A stretch of DNA of 64,000 nucleotides, taken from NCBI GenBank assembly GCA_930980855.1, contig CAKNIZ010000002.1, forward strand, positions 1 through 64,000, written 5' to 3'. Made by a program: the position numbers and the translations under genes. The notes under the pieces were generated by a model that saw nothing but the letters and a program-made list of their open reading frames with translations, was not told the origin of the DNA and did not search any database. Numbering within the stretch: position 1 is the first letter of the stretch; each line of letters starts with the position of its first letter. The DNA comes from an uncultured Clostridium sp. GTDB lineage: Bacteria; Bacillota; Clostridia; TANB77; CAG-508. Shown in pieces: positions 9,178 to 18,577 of this stretch.

Positions 9178-10710
9178 CTAATAACTTAATTTAACAACTA
9201 CAACATCATTAATCTTTTTTATATACCCTTCATTAGGAAAAATAGGCATCTGATTGTATTCTTCGGTAGATGTTATTTCTGGTCTTTCTGAATAATCACA
9301 AATATTCCATCCAAGTCCAAGATTATCCTGTAAGAAAACTTGCCATGTCCAAATATTTACATCTGTTACATCAAAATTAGTTAATTCTAATAATTCATCG
9401 TTCTGAATTGAAAAGTTTAATTTTCCAGTAATGATTACAGGTGTATCTTTTTCAATTCCATCAATTTCTCTAATTTCTTCAATTATACTGTTTCCTACTG
9501 AATACATTTGCTTATTATATAAATCAGTTGCAACATATGTAGCATTGTTAGATAGTATATATGTCCAAATAGTTACAGAACAAATTAGGAAAGATAATAT
9601 GTTTAGTATATTATTAAATATACTTTCTTTTAATAATTCATTTTGTTTTAATAACAATATGATTGGTAAATATAATGCTGATGCCATCAGTAAATTAATG
9701 CTTCTTGATTGTGCGACAAGTTCTATAGAACATGTGAAAATAGGATAAGCTAAAATCATAAACACAATACTTATGATTTTGCTTGGTGATTTATATATTT
9801 TTCTTTCTATTATTATTACTATGATATTTACAATAATTAACGCTAATAATACTCCATTTAATATATTTCTAAACCATGATAGATTATTAAGAATATTATT
9901 TGTAAAATAAAAATTGTAAAATGTAATATAAGTATTTTTTATTGAGCTAAGCACATTAGTAAAAGTTTGCATACTTAATATGCTATTTCCATCACTATAA
10001 TTACTTATACTTAATCCTAATATACTTGTTATGGCTATTAAGCATGCATAATATAAAATCATTCCAACAACAATAATAAATATATTTGCCAGAAACTCTT
10101 TGAAATTTATCTTCTTGTCTTCTATTATTTTAAGAATAAAAGTTATTGCAAACAAAGCTGTTATGAGACTCATATATGCTTGATAAAATCCTAATGTAGC
10201 AATTATGCAAGCAATAGATAATACAATATTTTTCTTAGATTTTTTCTTATTCAAAAAATATACTGAAAGTACGGCAAATAAAAGTGCCAAACTATATCCA
10301 AATGCTGTATATGGATACATAAATGTTAAAGACATAGTTGGTGTAACAACTAATAAAATGCTTATTGCTATTTTTATATATGTTTTTTTGACTTTTAAAG
10401 TTTCAATTAAATATATTGCTGAAAAGCCTATTACAATTAAAGATAATACTGTAGTCAAAATTGAAACAACAATACTTCCTCTAAATATATCTGAGAATGG
10501 AATTAAAAACCTACCAAGTGATATTTCCCATCCTTTTGCTAGCATTGAGCCATAATGCCAATATCCATCATAGGCTAGTAATTCTTTTGAAATAAGTTCA
10601 AAATGAACTAAGAATCCAACAATGATAGTTACTATAAAAATTCTTTTTCTATTTCTAGTAAACCATTCACTAATTGATTTAAAAAAATTGTCAATTGATA
10701 CTTTTAACAT
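9178..10710 (-). CDS. Gtr-II-like glucosyltransferase-domain multi-TM membrane protein
   Basis: 510 aa; LLAYDGYWHYGSMLAKGWEISLGRFLIP N-terminus followed by many TM helices. Confidence 0.65.
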   Translation of the reverse strand: MLKVSIDNFFKSISEWFTRNRKRIFIVTIIVGFLVHFELISKELLAYDGYWHYGSMLAKGWEISLGRFLIPFSDIFRGSIVVSILTTVLSLIVIGFSAIYLIETLKVKKTYIKIAISILLVVTPTMSLTFMYPYTAFGYSLALLFAVLSVYFLNKKKSKKNIVLSIACIIATLGFYQAYMSLITALFAITFILKIIEDKKINFKEFLANIFIIVVGMILYYACLIAITSILGLSISNYSDGNSILSMQTFTNVLSSIKNTYITFYNFYFTNNILNNLSWFRNILNGVLLALIIVNIIVIIIERKIYKSPSKIISIVFMILAYPIFTCSIELVAQSRSINLLMASALYLPIILLLKQNELLKESIFNNILNILSFLICSVTIWTYILSNNATYVATDLYNKQMYSVGNSIIEEIREIDGIEKDTPVIITGKLNFSIQNDELLELTNFDVTDVNIWTWQVFLQDNLGLGWNICDYSERPEITSTEEYNQMPIFPNEGYIKKINDVVVVKLSY

Positions 10711-10825
10711 CTTATTATCCCCTTTTAATTATTCCTTATAATTATTTTATATGCTAAAATTGATTGAATGTCAATAAGTATTATGATATAATTTATGTAT
10801 ACTTTATATTAGGAGGCTGAATGCT

Positions 10826-11362
10826 ATGAAAGTACCTGCCAAGCTCGACAAGTGGATTATGCGCCATCCTAAAATCCGGGATGTCGTGTTTTGGAAAAGG
10901 ATGCAACGGCAAAAAGTTCTGACGGAAATCTATAAAAGCCAAAAAACAGGCGGTAATGCATATCTTTGCTTAAGCCTGGAACCAACGCGAGAAGAAGTGG
11001 AGAAAATGTATCAGTACTTGTGTAAACAAATAGATGCTGACATCGCAATAATCAGGAATACCTATCCGGCAGTGAAAGAAATTCCACAAAATATGATACA
11101 CAATTTTTCAAAAGTATGGGCAGTAAAAAGTATGGTGACTTATTATGACGAGATGTATCTTGTTTCTTTCCTTATCCTGCTCAGTAAGAATAATGATGGT
11201 ACTTGGATTCTTTCTGCTGGAGATATAGAAGATTCTAATCCTGTTGTATACCACAAATATCCAGAAGATATAACAGTTGCCTTTTGCGGAGGCTTCGGAG
11301 ATGTCGTGTACCTGAACGAGTCTAAATTTATGTATTCTTCCACAAGATTTTTGGCACTCTAA
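10826..11362 (+). CDS. Hypothetical protein with foreign composition
   Basis: 178 aa; AGGAGG RBS; visibly more GC-rich codons than neighbours; own terminator. Confidence 0.7.
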   Translation: MKVPAKLDKWIMRHPKIRDVVFWKRMQRQKVLTEIYKSQKTGGNAYLCLSLEPTREEVEKMYQYLCKQIDADIAIIRNTYPAVKEIPQNMIHNFSKVWAVKSMVTYYDEMYLVSFLILLSKNNDGTWILSAGDIEDSNPVVYHKYPEDITVAFCGGFGDVVYLNESKFMYSSTRFLAL

Positions 11363-11389
11363 TATTTCATATCAATAGCCAAAGTATTA

Positions 11390-11418
11390 GCGGGTCTTTT
11401 GACCCGCGATTTTATATT
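11390..11418 (+). terminator. Rho-independent terminator GCGGGTC-TTTT-GACCCGC
   Basis: Perfect 7-bp GC-rich stem followed by T-rich tract. Confidence 0.8.
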
Positions 11419-11486
11419 TTCTCTTTTCTTTTTCAAATTTTTAATATATAATAAAGAAAAACTTCAAACGAAAGAAGGAGCAAGTA

Positions 11487-12482
11487 ATGATAAATATTGA
11501 AAACAATCCAGAATATTTGAATTCTTTTCTACAATATTCTTTAACTTATAAAAAGAAATCGCCTGAATCAGTCAATCAATATAATTGTGATTTAACAATG
11601 TTTTTGAGATATATGAAATACTTATTTAAATTAACTGATGAAGAGAATTTTAATAAAATAACAATTAATGACTTTACTTTAGAACAATTATCTAAAATAA
11701 CTCAAGAAAATATACATTCTTTTATTACCTATCTTTCAATAAAACGTAATTGTGGACCTGCTACCTGTGCTAGAAAGATATCAACTATTAGAATTTTTTT
11801 TAAGTATTTGACTATAACAGCCAAATTGTTGAAGGATAATCCTGCTCAAAATCTAGAAACTCCTAAACTAAATAAAAGATTACCAAGATATTTAACTCTT
11901 GAAGATAGTGAGAAATTATTAAGCCTTACCTATTCAGATGACAGCAATGAAAATAAAGAAAGAGATTTTGCAATCATTACTTTATTTTTAAATTGTGGCT
12001 TACGTTTATCCGAACTTGTTGGAATTAATATTTCAGATATTAAATTTGATGACCAAAAGATGACTGTTATTGGTAAAGGAAATAAAGAGCGTTCTATTTA
12101 TCTTAATAAAGCTTGTATAGATGCTATTAATGCATATCTTGATGTTAGACCTAAAGAAGGAGTTAAAAAAGATAAGAAAGATTCTGACAAAGCGCTTTTC
12201 TTAAGTAGCTATAAGCAAAGAATTAGCAAAAGAACTGTTGAAAATATTGTTTCAAAGGAACTTGCAAGAGCTGGACTAGATACAACAAAGTATTCTACTC
12301 ACAAATTAAGACATACTGCTGCAACTTTAATGTACAAATATGGAGAAGTAGATATTAGAGCACTGCAAGAACTTTTAGGGCATCAAAGCATATCTACTAC
12401 TGAAATATACACACATGTAGATAATGATCAAGTTCGTACTGCTGTAGAAAGTAATCCCCTATCTCAATTTCAAGTTAAATAA
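11487..12482 (+). CDS. Tyrosine recombinase (XerC/XerD-like)
   Basis: HKLRHTAATLMYKYGEVDIRALQELLGHQSISTTEIYTHVD catalytic region; N-terminal SAM-like domain. Confidence 0.88.
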   Translation: MINIENNPEYLNSFLQYSLTYKKKSPESVNQYNCDLTMFLRYMKYLFKLTDEENFNKITINDFTLEQLSKITQENIHSFITYLSIKRNCGPATCARKISTIRIFFKYLTITAKLLKDNPAQNLETPKLNKRLPRYLTLEDSEKLLSLTYSDDSNENKERDFAIITLFLNCGLRLSELVGINISDIKFDDQKMTVIGKGNKERSIYLNKACIDAINAYLDVRPKEGVKKDKKDSDKALFLSSYKQRISKRTVENIVSKELARAGLDTTKYSTHKLRHTAATLMYKYGEVDIRALQELLGHQSISTTEIYTHVDNDQVRTAVESNPLSQFQVK

Positions 12483-12557
12483 TATATTAAGTGTAATATA
12501 AGTATTACACTTATTTTTATGTCAAATCATATTATATATTATAATGAAAGGAGGTAT

Positions 12558-13136
12558 ATGAAGTTTAAAGATTTAAAAATTGGTTTTGCGTTAACTGGTT
12601 CTTTTTGTACTTTTTCTAAGGTAATTCCTAAGATTAAAGAATTAGTTGATGAAGGAGCTGAAGTCTTACCTATTATGTCATTTAATGCTTACAATTTAGA
12701 TACAAAATTCGGAAAAGCGGAAGACTTTATAGCCCAAATTGAAGAGATAACTGGAAATGAAATTATCCATACTATACAAGGAGCTGAACCTATTGGTCCT
12801 AAAAAATTAACAGACATTATGATAATAGCTCCTGCAACAGGAAATACAATTGCTAAACTTGCTAATGGTATAACAGATACTCCTGTTACTATGGCTGCTA
12901 AATCACATTTAAGGAATGAAAATCCTTTGATTATAGCCATTTCTACAAATGATGCTTTAAGTGGTAGCGCTAAAAATATTGGTACATTATTAAATAAAAA
13001 GAATTTCTATTTTGTCCCTTTTAGTCAAGATAATCCAATTACCAAACCTAGATCAATAGTTTTTGATGAAAACTATATTGTAAAAACAATTGAATATGCA
13101 CTAAATGGAGAACAAATAGAACCTATTATTTTATGA
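12558..13136 (+). CDS. spoVFB: Dipicolinate synthase subunit B
   Basis: MKFKDLKIGFALTGSFCTFSKVIP... flavoprotein-like; GAAAGGAGG RBS before ATG at 12558. Confidence 0.85.
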   Translation: MKFKDLKIGFALTGSFCTFSKVIPKIKELVDEGAEVLPIMSFNAYNLDTKFGKAEDFIAQIEEITGNEIIHTIQGAEPIGPKKLTDIMIIAPATGNTIAKLANGITDTPVTMAAKSHLRNENPLIIAISTNDALSGSAKNIGTLLNKKNFYFVPFSQDNPITKPRSIVFDENYIVKTIEYALNGEQIEPIIL

Positions 13137-13173
13137 ATATAAAAAATAAATTGTAGTTTGATTTTATAAAAAA

Positions 13174-13309
13174 ATTGTATATTAGAAGTTTAGCAGTCAC
13201 GCGTAAGCGTTCAAACGAGCTAAAGGGACTTTAGCGAAGTGCGTTTGGAGCTGTAAAATTTAAAGAATTTTATCAGCGACGCAAGTGACAAGAAACTCTA
13301 ATATACAAT
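13174..13309. repeat. Palindromic intergenic element, copy 1 (long class, forward)
   Basis: ATTGTATATTAGA...TCTAATATACAAT termini; core CGTTCAAACGAGCTAAAGGGACTTTAGCGAAGTGCGTTTGGAGC; extended arms AAAAAATAAATTGTA 13141-13155 / 13330-13344. Confidence 0.85.
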
Positions 13310-13335
13310 TTTTAAATATACATTCTACTTACAAT

Positions 13336-13929
13336 TTATTTTTTTACATTCTTAATTTTCTTATCTATTTCTTTTTCAAGGTTCTCAAATTTTCCAACTC
13401 TTGAAATGATTGACACATCTTCAAAGATAGATATTAGTTCAACTATCATTAATATTGCTCCACACGCCATTGTAAGCACTGTTAATGATTCAAAAGGATT
13501 AAATAAAATTATTGAACCTAAAAGAGCATTGATTATTGACATTGCTAATAAAAATCCCCAATGACTATCATAAACATCTCTAATATTAAGAGCTATTTGA
13601 AGTTTGAATATGCTATCTATTACAATTCTAATTCCTAAAATAATTGGTAATAAATATCCTAATTTATCATAATTGCATAGTAGTATAAAACCTAAAACAA
13701 TGTAGATTATAGCTTGCACTAATTCTGAGCTAAAGAATCGATAATCACTCTTTATAGAAAAATAAGATACTAAATGTACTAAACCATCAATTACTAAAAA
13801 AGAGCCAAAGATTATCATAAGTATATTAATTGTGCTAATTGGTTTTATAAACATAAATAAACCAAATACTAATAATATAATAGACATTACAATAGAGTTT
13901 CTACCTAACTTTCTAATATATTTTTCCAT
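13336..13929 (-). CDS. DUF308/HdeD-like membrane protein
   Basis: 197 aa, six hydrophobic helices, DGLVHLVSYF / GIRIVIDSIFKLQIAL. Confidence 0.7.
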   Translation of the reverse strand: MEKYIRKLGRNSIVMSIILLVFGLFMFIKPISTINILMIIFGSFLVIDGLVHLVSYFSIKSDYRFFSSELVQAIIYIVLGFILLCNYDKLGYLLPIILGIRIVIDSIFKLQIALNIRDVYDSHWGFLLAMSIINALLGSIILFNPFESLTVLTMACGAILMIVELISIFEDVSIISRVGKFENLEKEIDKKIKNVKK

Positions 13930-13991
13930 TTCAAATCCTCCTTTGTATTATTTGCTATTATATTACCACAACGAAAAATTTTTGTGAATAC

Positions 13992-15104
13992 TTATTGATT
14001 ATTTTTTTTATTATATTTCAAATAAGCAAAAATAAAGCTATTTAAATTACCATCCATAACACTTTGTACATCTCCAACTTCAAAGTTGGTTCTATGGTCT
14101 TTTACAAGCGTGTATGGACAAAATACATATGAACGTATTTGACTTCCCCAAGCAATATCCATCTGAATACCTTTTAAATCTTCTATTTTTTCTTTATTAG
14201 CTTGTTCTTTTAATGTTAGTAGTTTAGATTTTAACATTTTCATTGCAGTATCTCTATTTTGGAATTGGCTTCTTTCTGTTTGACAAGCCACAATAATTCC
14301 TGTTGGAATATGAGTAAGTCTTACTGCTGATGATGTTTTATTTACATGTTGTCCTCCTGCACCCGAAGCTCTATAAACATCCATTTTTATATCATCTGGA
14401 TTTATGTATATATCTTCATCATCATTTATTTCTGGTAGAACTTCAACTGAAGCAAAAGATGTATGCCTTCTTCCACCACTATCAAATGGAGAAATTCTTA
14501 CTAGTCTATGTACTCCATGTTCACTTTTTAAATATCCATAAGCATATGAACCTGAAACTAAAAATGTAACACTTTTTAGACCAGCCTCTTCCCCATCTAA
14601 ATAATCTAATTCTTCTATTTTAAAATTATTATCATTAGCCCATCTCGTATACATTCTATACAACATTTCAGCCCAATCTTGTGCCTCTGTTCCTCCAGCT
14701 CCTGGATGAATTGTAACTATTGCATTATTTTCATCATATTTTTCAGATAACAATGTAGAAATTTCTAATTCTTCAACATCTTTTTCAACATTATTTAGAT
14801 TCTCTGAAATTTCTTTTTCTAAATCACTATCTTCCTCTTCTGCAACCAATTCTAGCATTTCAGAAAGAGTTTTTATTTCATTTTCTATGTTCTTATATGA
14901 AGTTATTTTCTTTTTCAAATTGTTTATTTTAGATAGGACTTTTGCCATATTTTCTGAGTCATTCCAAAATTCTTGAGTCAATGTTTCTTTCTCTAAAATT
15001 TTAAGTTCCTCTTCTAACTTGTCAATTGAAAGTGTTTCTTTGATTTCTGCAAGTTTATTTTTGATGTTTTCAATTTGTTTAGAAGTTTCTTCTATATCAA
15101 ACAT
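13992..15104 (-). CDS. prfB: Peptide chain release factor 2
   Basis: GAGGQHVNKTSSAVRLTHIPTGI motif; AAGGAGAATATAATG start at 15104; no in-frame stop/frameshift site. Confidence 0.93.
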   Translation of the reverse strand: MFDIEETSKQIENIKNKLAEIKETLSIDKLEEELKILEKETLTQEFWNDSENMAKVLSKINNLKKKITSYKNIENEIKTLSEMLELVAEEEDSDLEKEISENLNNVEKDVEELEISTLLSEKYDENNAIVTIHPGAGGTEAQDWAEMLYRMYTRWANDNNFKIEELDYLDGEEAGLKSVTFLVSGSYAYGYLKSEHGVHRLVRISPFDSGGRRHTSFASVEVLPEINDDEDIYINPDDIKMDVYRASGAGGQHVNKTSSAVRLTHIPTGIIVACQTERSQFQNRDTAMKMLKSKLLTLKEQANKEKIEDLKGIQMDIAWGSQIRSYVFCPYTLVKDHRTNFEVGDVQSVMDGNLNSFIFAYLKYNKKNNQ

Positions 15105-15184
15105 TATATTCTCCTTTTTTCGAATTCCTTCGTTCTTAATTTTTGCTTGTCTATTATATATCAAAATCTAATATTTGTCTATTA

Positions 15185-16762
15185 CTATACTCTTAATTTA
15201 AATGTTTTTGGCGCATATCTGTATGCTAAAATCAAAGAAATTAAGCAATATGCTATGCAGAAAACAATCATCGCTAATCCAAACGAGAATGTTGGTAATT
15301 GAATTTGTATCATATAATAACATACTAAATATGTTATTGCCTGTACTACTTTATATGTACTACTTTTTATTTCGGTATTTACATTGTATGGTTGTAATAA
15401 ATAATACATTACTAAATAATGAACCGAAAAGAATATACTCATTGCAATTATTGACACTACTAGTACTATATAATTTAATGAATTATCTGTTCCTCCAGAT
15501 AGATATAGCAATAAAGCTAAACCAAGTCCAATTATTGTTGCAGGCAATAAGTTGATTACTATTAACGTTTTTAGTCTTTCTTTAAATAGACCTAATATAA
15601 CCTTTGGAGTTCTATAGATTCTATATGTTAGCATACTGTGGTCACAGTTCATAAACATTGCTTGCGTAACAGAAGAACTTCTATTTATGCAGTACATTAT
15701 AAATACAAAGTATGGTAAATATTGCAATAACACTCCATTAATTACATCTTTAAATTCAGCATTAATTTGAAATACTACAATTATTCCAATTATGATAAAT
15801 AGTATTATAATAGATTGTTTTTTTACCGCTTTTGTTAAAATCTTTTTATGCCTTTTTACAAATAAGTCGTGAAAATATGCAAATCCTGATTTATTACTTG
15901 TATAATCTTTGTCTAATTCTATTTGATTTAGACTTGTATTTTTCATTGCTTGTGTTCCTGTATTGTTTTCTGCCATGTATACATTTGATTCTGTTAAAAT
16001 TTGCTTATACATTTTTCTATAATCTTTGAAATTATGTATTTTTATTAAACTATAAATTCCAAGGATTAAAGATAATGCAAAAATAGGGGCAAATATATTA
16101 GTATTGAATGTTATATTTATTGCTGGTAACCCATATCCTAAAACCAAGCATATTCCTACAATGCTCCAAACAAATTTAGTTGGTAAGTTTTCATTCTTCG
16201 CTTTTTTAGTTCGTTTAAAGTCATAAATACTGTAATTCATTATCATTAATTTAATAGCTGTAACAAAGAATGGTAATGCAATTTGAACCCATATAGGCAT
16301 TCCAACAAGCATACCAAATAATATTGTAAAAGGTAAAAATCCAACAATAAGTTTTATTAATTGATAATAATAATTTGACAGACCATATTTTCTAGCATCC
16401 ATATTCATCAGAACAATTGCGTAGTATTTGTCTTTGGTAGGATTAAGCATATATGTATTTAATACTCCTCCACATAAAGTCAAGAATATAAAAATATGTA
16501 AAAAAGTATCTGCTTGATTTGTATTGTAAAATTTTAACGCTAGAAAAATCATAAATGCAATATATATTAGTTTCCCTATAAAAACGCTAAATATTTCAAA
16601 TAAAATACTGATTATATTAGCAAATATTTTCAATCCCCTGTTTTTATATAAACTGTCTGGAAGAATTTTTCTTATTAATGGTAACTGTTTTATAGAATAG
16701 ATAATACTATTAGCTCTGTAAGTATTTTTAAGTTTAAAGGAATTTATAAAAGTGTCTATCAT
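15185..16762 (-). CDS. ABC-2-type exporter membrane protein
   Basis: 525 aa multi-TM, immediately downstream of ATPase gene. Confidence 0.65.
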   Translation of the reverse strand: MIDTFINSFKLKNTYRANSIIYSIKQLPLIRKILPDSLYKNRGLKIFANIISILFEIFSVFIGKLIYIAFMIFLALKFYNTNQADTFLHIFIFLTLCGGVLNTYMLNPTKDKYYAIVLMNMDARKYGLSNYYYQLIKLIVGFLPFTILFGMLVGMPIWVQIALPFFVTAIKLMIMNYSIYDFKRTKKAKNENLPTKFVWSIVGICLVLGYGLPAINITFNTNIFAPIFALSLILGIYSLIKIHNFKDYRKMYKQILTESNVYMAENNTGTQAMKNTSLNQIELDKDYTSNKSGFAYFHDLFVKRHKKILTKAVKKQSIIILFIIIGIIVVFQINAEFKDVINGVLLQYLPYFVFIMYCINRSSSVTQAMFMNCDHSMLTYRIYRTPKVILGLFKERLKTLIVINLLPATIIGLGLALLLYLSGGTDNSLNYIVLVVSIIAMSIFFSVHYLVMYYLLQPYNVNTEIKSSTYKVVQAITYLVCYYMIQIQLPTFSFGLAMIVFCIAYCLISLILAYRYAPKTFKLRV

Positions 16763-16764
16763 TT

Positions 16765-17466
16765 TTATTGTTCCTCCTTTAAAGCTTCTATTATTTTATT
16801 TTTTAGATATTCGTTATCTAGATTATTCTTATCAATTTCTTCAAGTATTCCTTTATTTAGTATAATAATTTCATCGCATAAATCTAACGCAAGTTCCATA
16901 ATATGTGTTGAAAATATTATGATATGATTTTTCTTTATTTCTTTTAGCATTTGTTTCATCTCTTCTGCAACTACTACATCAAAAGAAGTTAATGGTTCGT
17001 CCAGTAATAGAACACTTGGATTTGCAATTATATTTACGAGCATTTGCATTTTGTTTTTCATACCATGTGAGTAGTCTTTTAATAGTTTGTCTCTATCTTC
17101 TTTTTCTATTTTCATAAAATCAAAATACTCATCTATTGTTTTAATTGCACTAATTCTTTCCTTGTTAATATCAATAAAAAACTTTAAAAATTCTCTTCCT
17201 GTTAAGAATTCTGGCACATTTGGTGTTGATAAAACATATCCTATATCTTCAGCTTCTATTTTTCTTTTATTGTTTTCATCTTCTATATAAAATTCTCCAT
17301 CTTCGATTTCGATATCTTCATTTAAACAGTTGAAAAATGTAGTTTTTCCTACTCCATTTCTTCCTAATAGTCCGTATATCTTGCCTTTTTCAAACTCAAA
17401 ATTAATGTCCTTCAACACTTCTTTTTTCCCAAAATTTTTCTTTAAATTTTTAACTACTAATTTCAT
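16765..17466 (-). CDS. ABC transporter ATP-binding protein
   Basis: GLLGRNGVGKTTFFNCL Walker A, LLLDEPLTSFD Walker B. Confidence 0.9.
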   Translation of the reverse strand: MKLVVKNLKKNFGKKEVLKDINFEFEKGKIYGLLGRNGVGKTTFFNCLNEDIEIEDGEFYIEDENNKRKIEAEDIGYVLSTPNVPEFLTGREFLKFFIDINKERISAIKTIDEYFDFMKIEKEDRDKLLKDYSHGMKNKMQMLVNIIANPSVLLLDEPLTSFDVVVAEEMKQMLKEIKKNHIIIFSTHIMELALDLCDEIIILNKGILEEIDKNNLDNEYLKNKIIEALKEEQ

Positions 17467-17564
17467 AAATTGCTCCTTAATATAATTTTTTTATACTCAT
17501 AGTATATCATATTTTTTTCAGAACATTAAAGATATTTTATAAGAAAAATAAACACCCTTAAAGT

Positions 17565-18224
17565 TCATTTTTCTTTTTTAAACCATTTAGAAAAATATTT
17601 ACTAAATAAATTATCCTTCTTTCTTTTAATGTAGATATACCCTACAACACAAGCAATAACTGCTCCTAGTGCATTTACTATTAAATCTTCCATGGTATCT
17701 ACTAATCCATCTTCGCCCGGCATTCTAAATTTTTGCATATTATATCCTAATAGTCTATCTGTGCCGAATTCAAAGAATTCCCAGAATACTCCCAGTGTCA
17801 TTGCTAGACAAAATGCAAAGATTATTACAAATACAGGGCTTAAATTTACGTTTTTACTGCCTCTTTCATTTAAGAGATAAACAAATAGAAATCCGACTAG
17901 TCCTAATACAACGCCAGAAATTGTATGGAGCATAGTATCCCACCAAGGAATCTTTTCATAAAAATCTCCTATTTCTCCTAATATTTGAGATGCAAATATG
18001 AATGAAGTGATTAGGATTTGTAGTCTTTTGGGAAGATATACTCCAAACTTCTTTTCTAATATACTAGGATAATAAGTCAAAATAAATGTTATTATAATTA
18101 GAATGTCTTGACTATGGTCTCCAATTATCCATCCTCTTATAAAAATTAATATTAATAATACTCTTATTAAATTAGAAATGAATATATTTACTATTTTTTT
18201 GGTGCTATCTGCTTTTTCTTTCAT
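17565..18224 (-). CDS. Multi-TM membrane protein (YjdF/DUF2238-like)
   Basis: PWWDTMLHTISGVVLGLVGF ... GVFWEFFEFGTDRLLG. Confidence 0.55.
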   Translation of the reverse strand: MKEKADSTKKIVNIFISNLIRVLLILIFIRGWIIGDHSQDILIIITFILTYYPSILEKKFGVYLPKRLQILITSFIFASQILGEIGDFYEKIPWWDTMLHTISGVVLGLVGFLFVYLLNERGSKNVNLSPVFVIIFAFCLAMTLGVFWEFFEFGTDRLLGYNMQKFRMPGEDGLVDTMEDLIVNALGAVIACVVGYIYIKRKKDNLFSKYFSKWFKKEK

Positions 18225-18262
18225 AATATGTTAGCATAACCAAAAAATCGAAAAATAATTCT

Positions 18263-18577
18263 TTACAATTCCATATTTATAATATCACAAACATTTATAC
18301 TTTCATTTCCATTTATCTGAATTTTCTTTTTTATATAATTTATATTTGTTATTTCACATCTAATTTCATTGTACTTTCCATTTTTGTAATACTTTATTCT
18401 AACTTTACTACCTATTTCAATTTTATTAAAACAATCATTTAATTCTGTTAATGTTTCTTCGGTTAGCTCTTTTTTATCTTCGTATTCTACTTCTTTTTCT
18501 TTTAATGCTTCTTTAAAACCTTTTAAAGCATCAAAAGGAAGAAATTGTTTTGCTCTGTTTATTCTACTAGCCTCCAT
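18263..18577 (-). CDS. YolD-like protein
   Basis: RAKQFLPFDALKGFKEALKEKE motif; overlaps Y-family polymerase gene. Confidence 0.8.
   Translation of the reverse strand: MEASRINRAKQFLPFDALKGFKEALKEKEVEYEDKKELTEETLTELNDCFNKIEIGSKVRIKYYKNGKYNEIRCEITNINYIKKKIQINGNESINVCDIINMEL

Noticed and set aside
15202-15555. Many ORFs of 60-180 codons on the opposite strand of clear genes (e.g. 15202, 28175, 37242, 47818, 59861)
   Set aside because: They are antisense to well-supported coding sequences, lack RBSs and have Leu/Ile/Phe-rich translations typical of the reverse complement of AT-rich genes.
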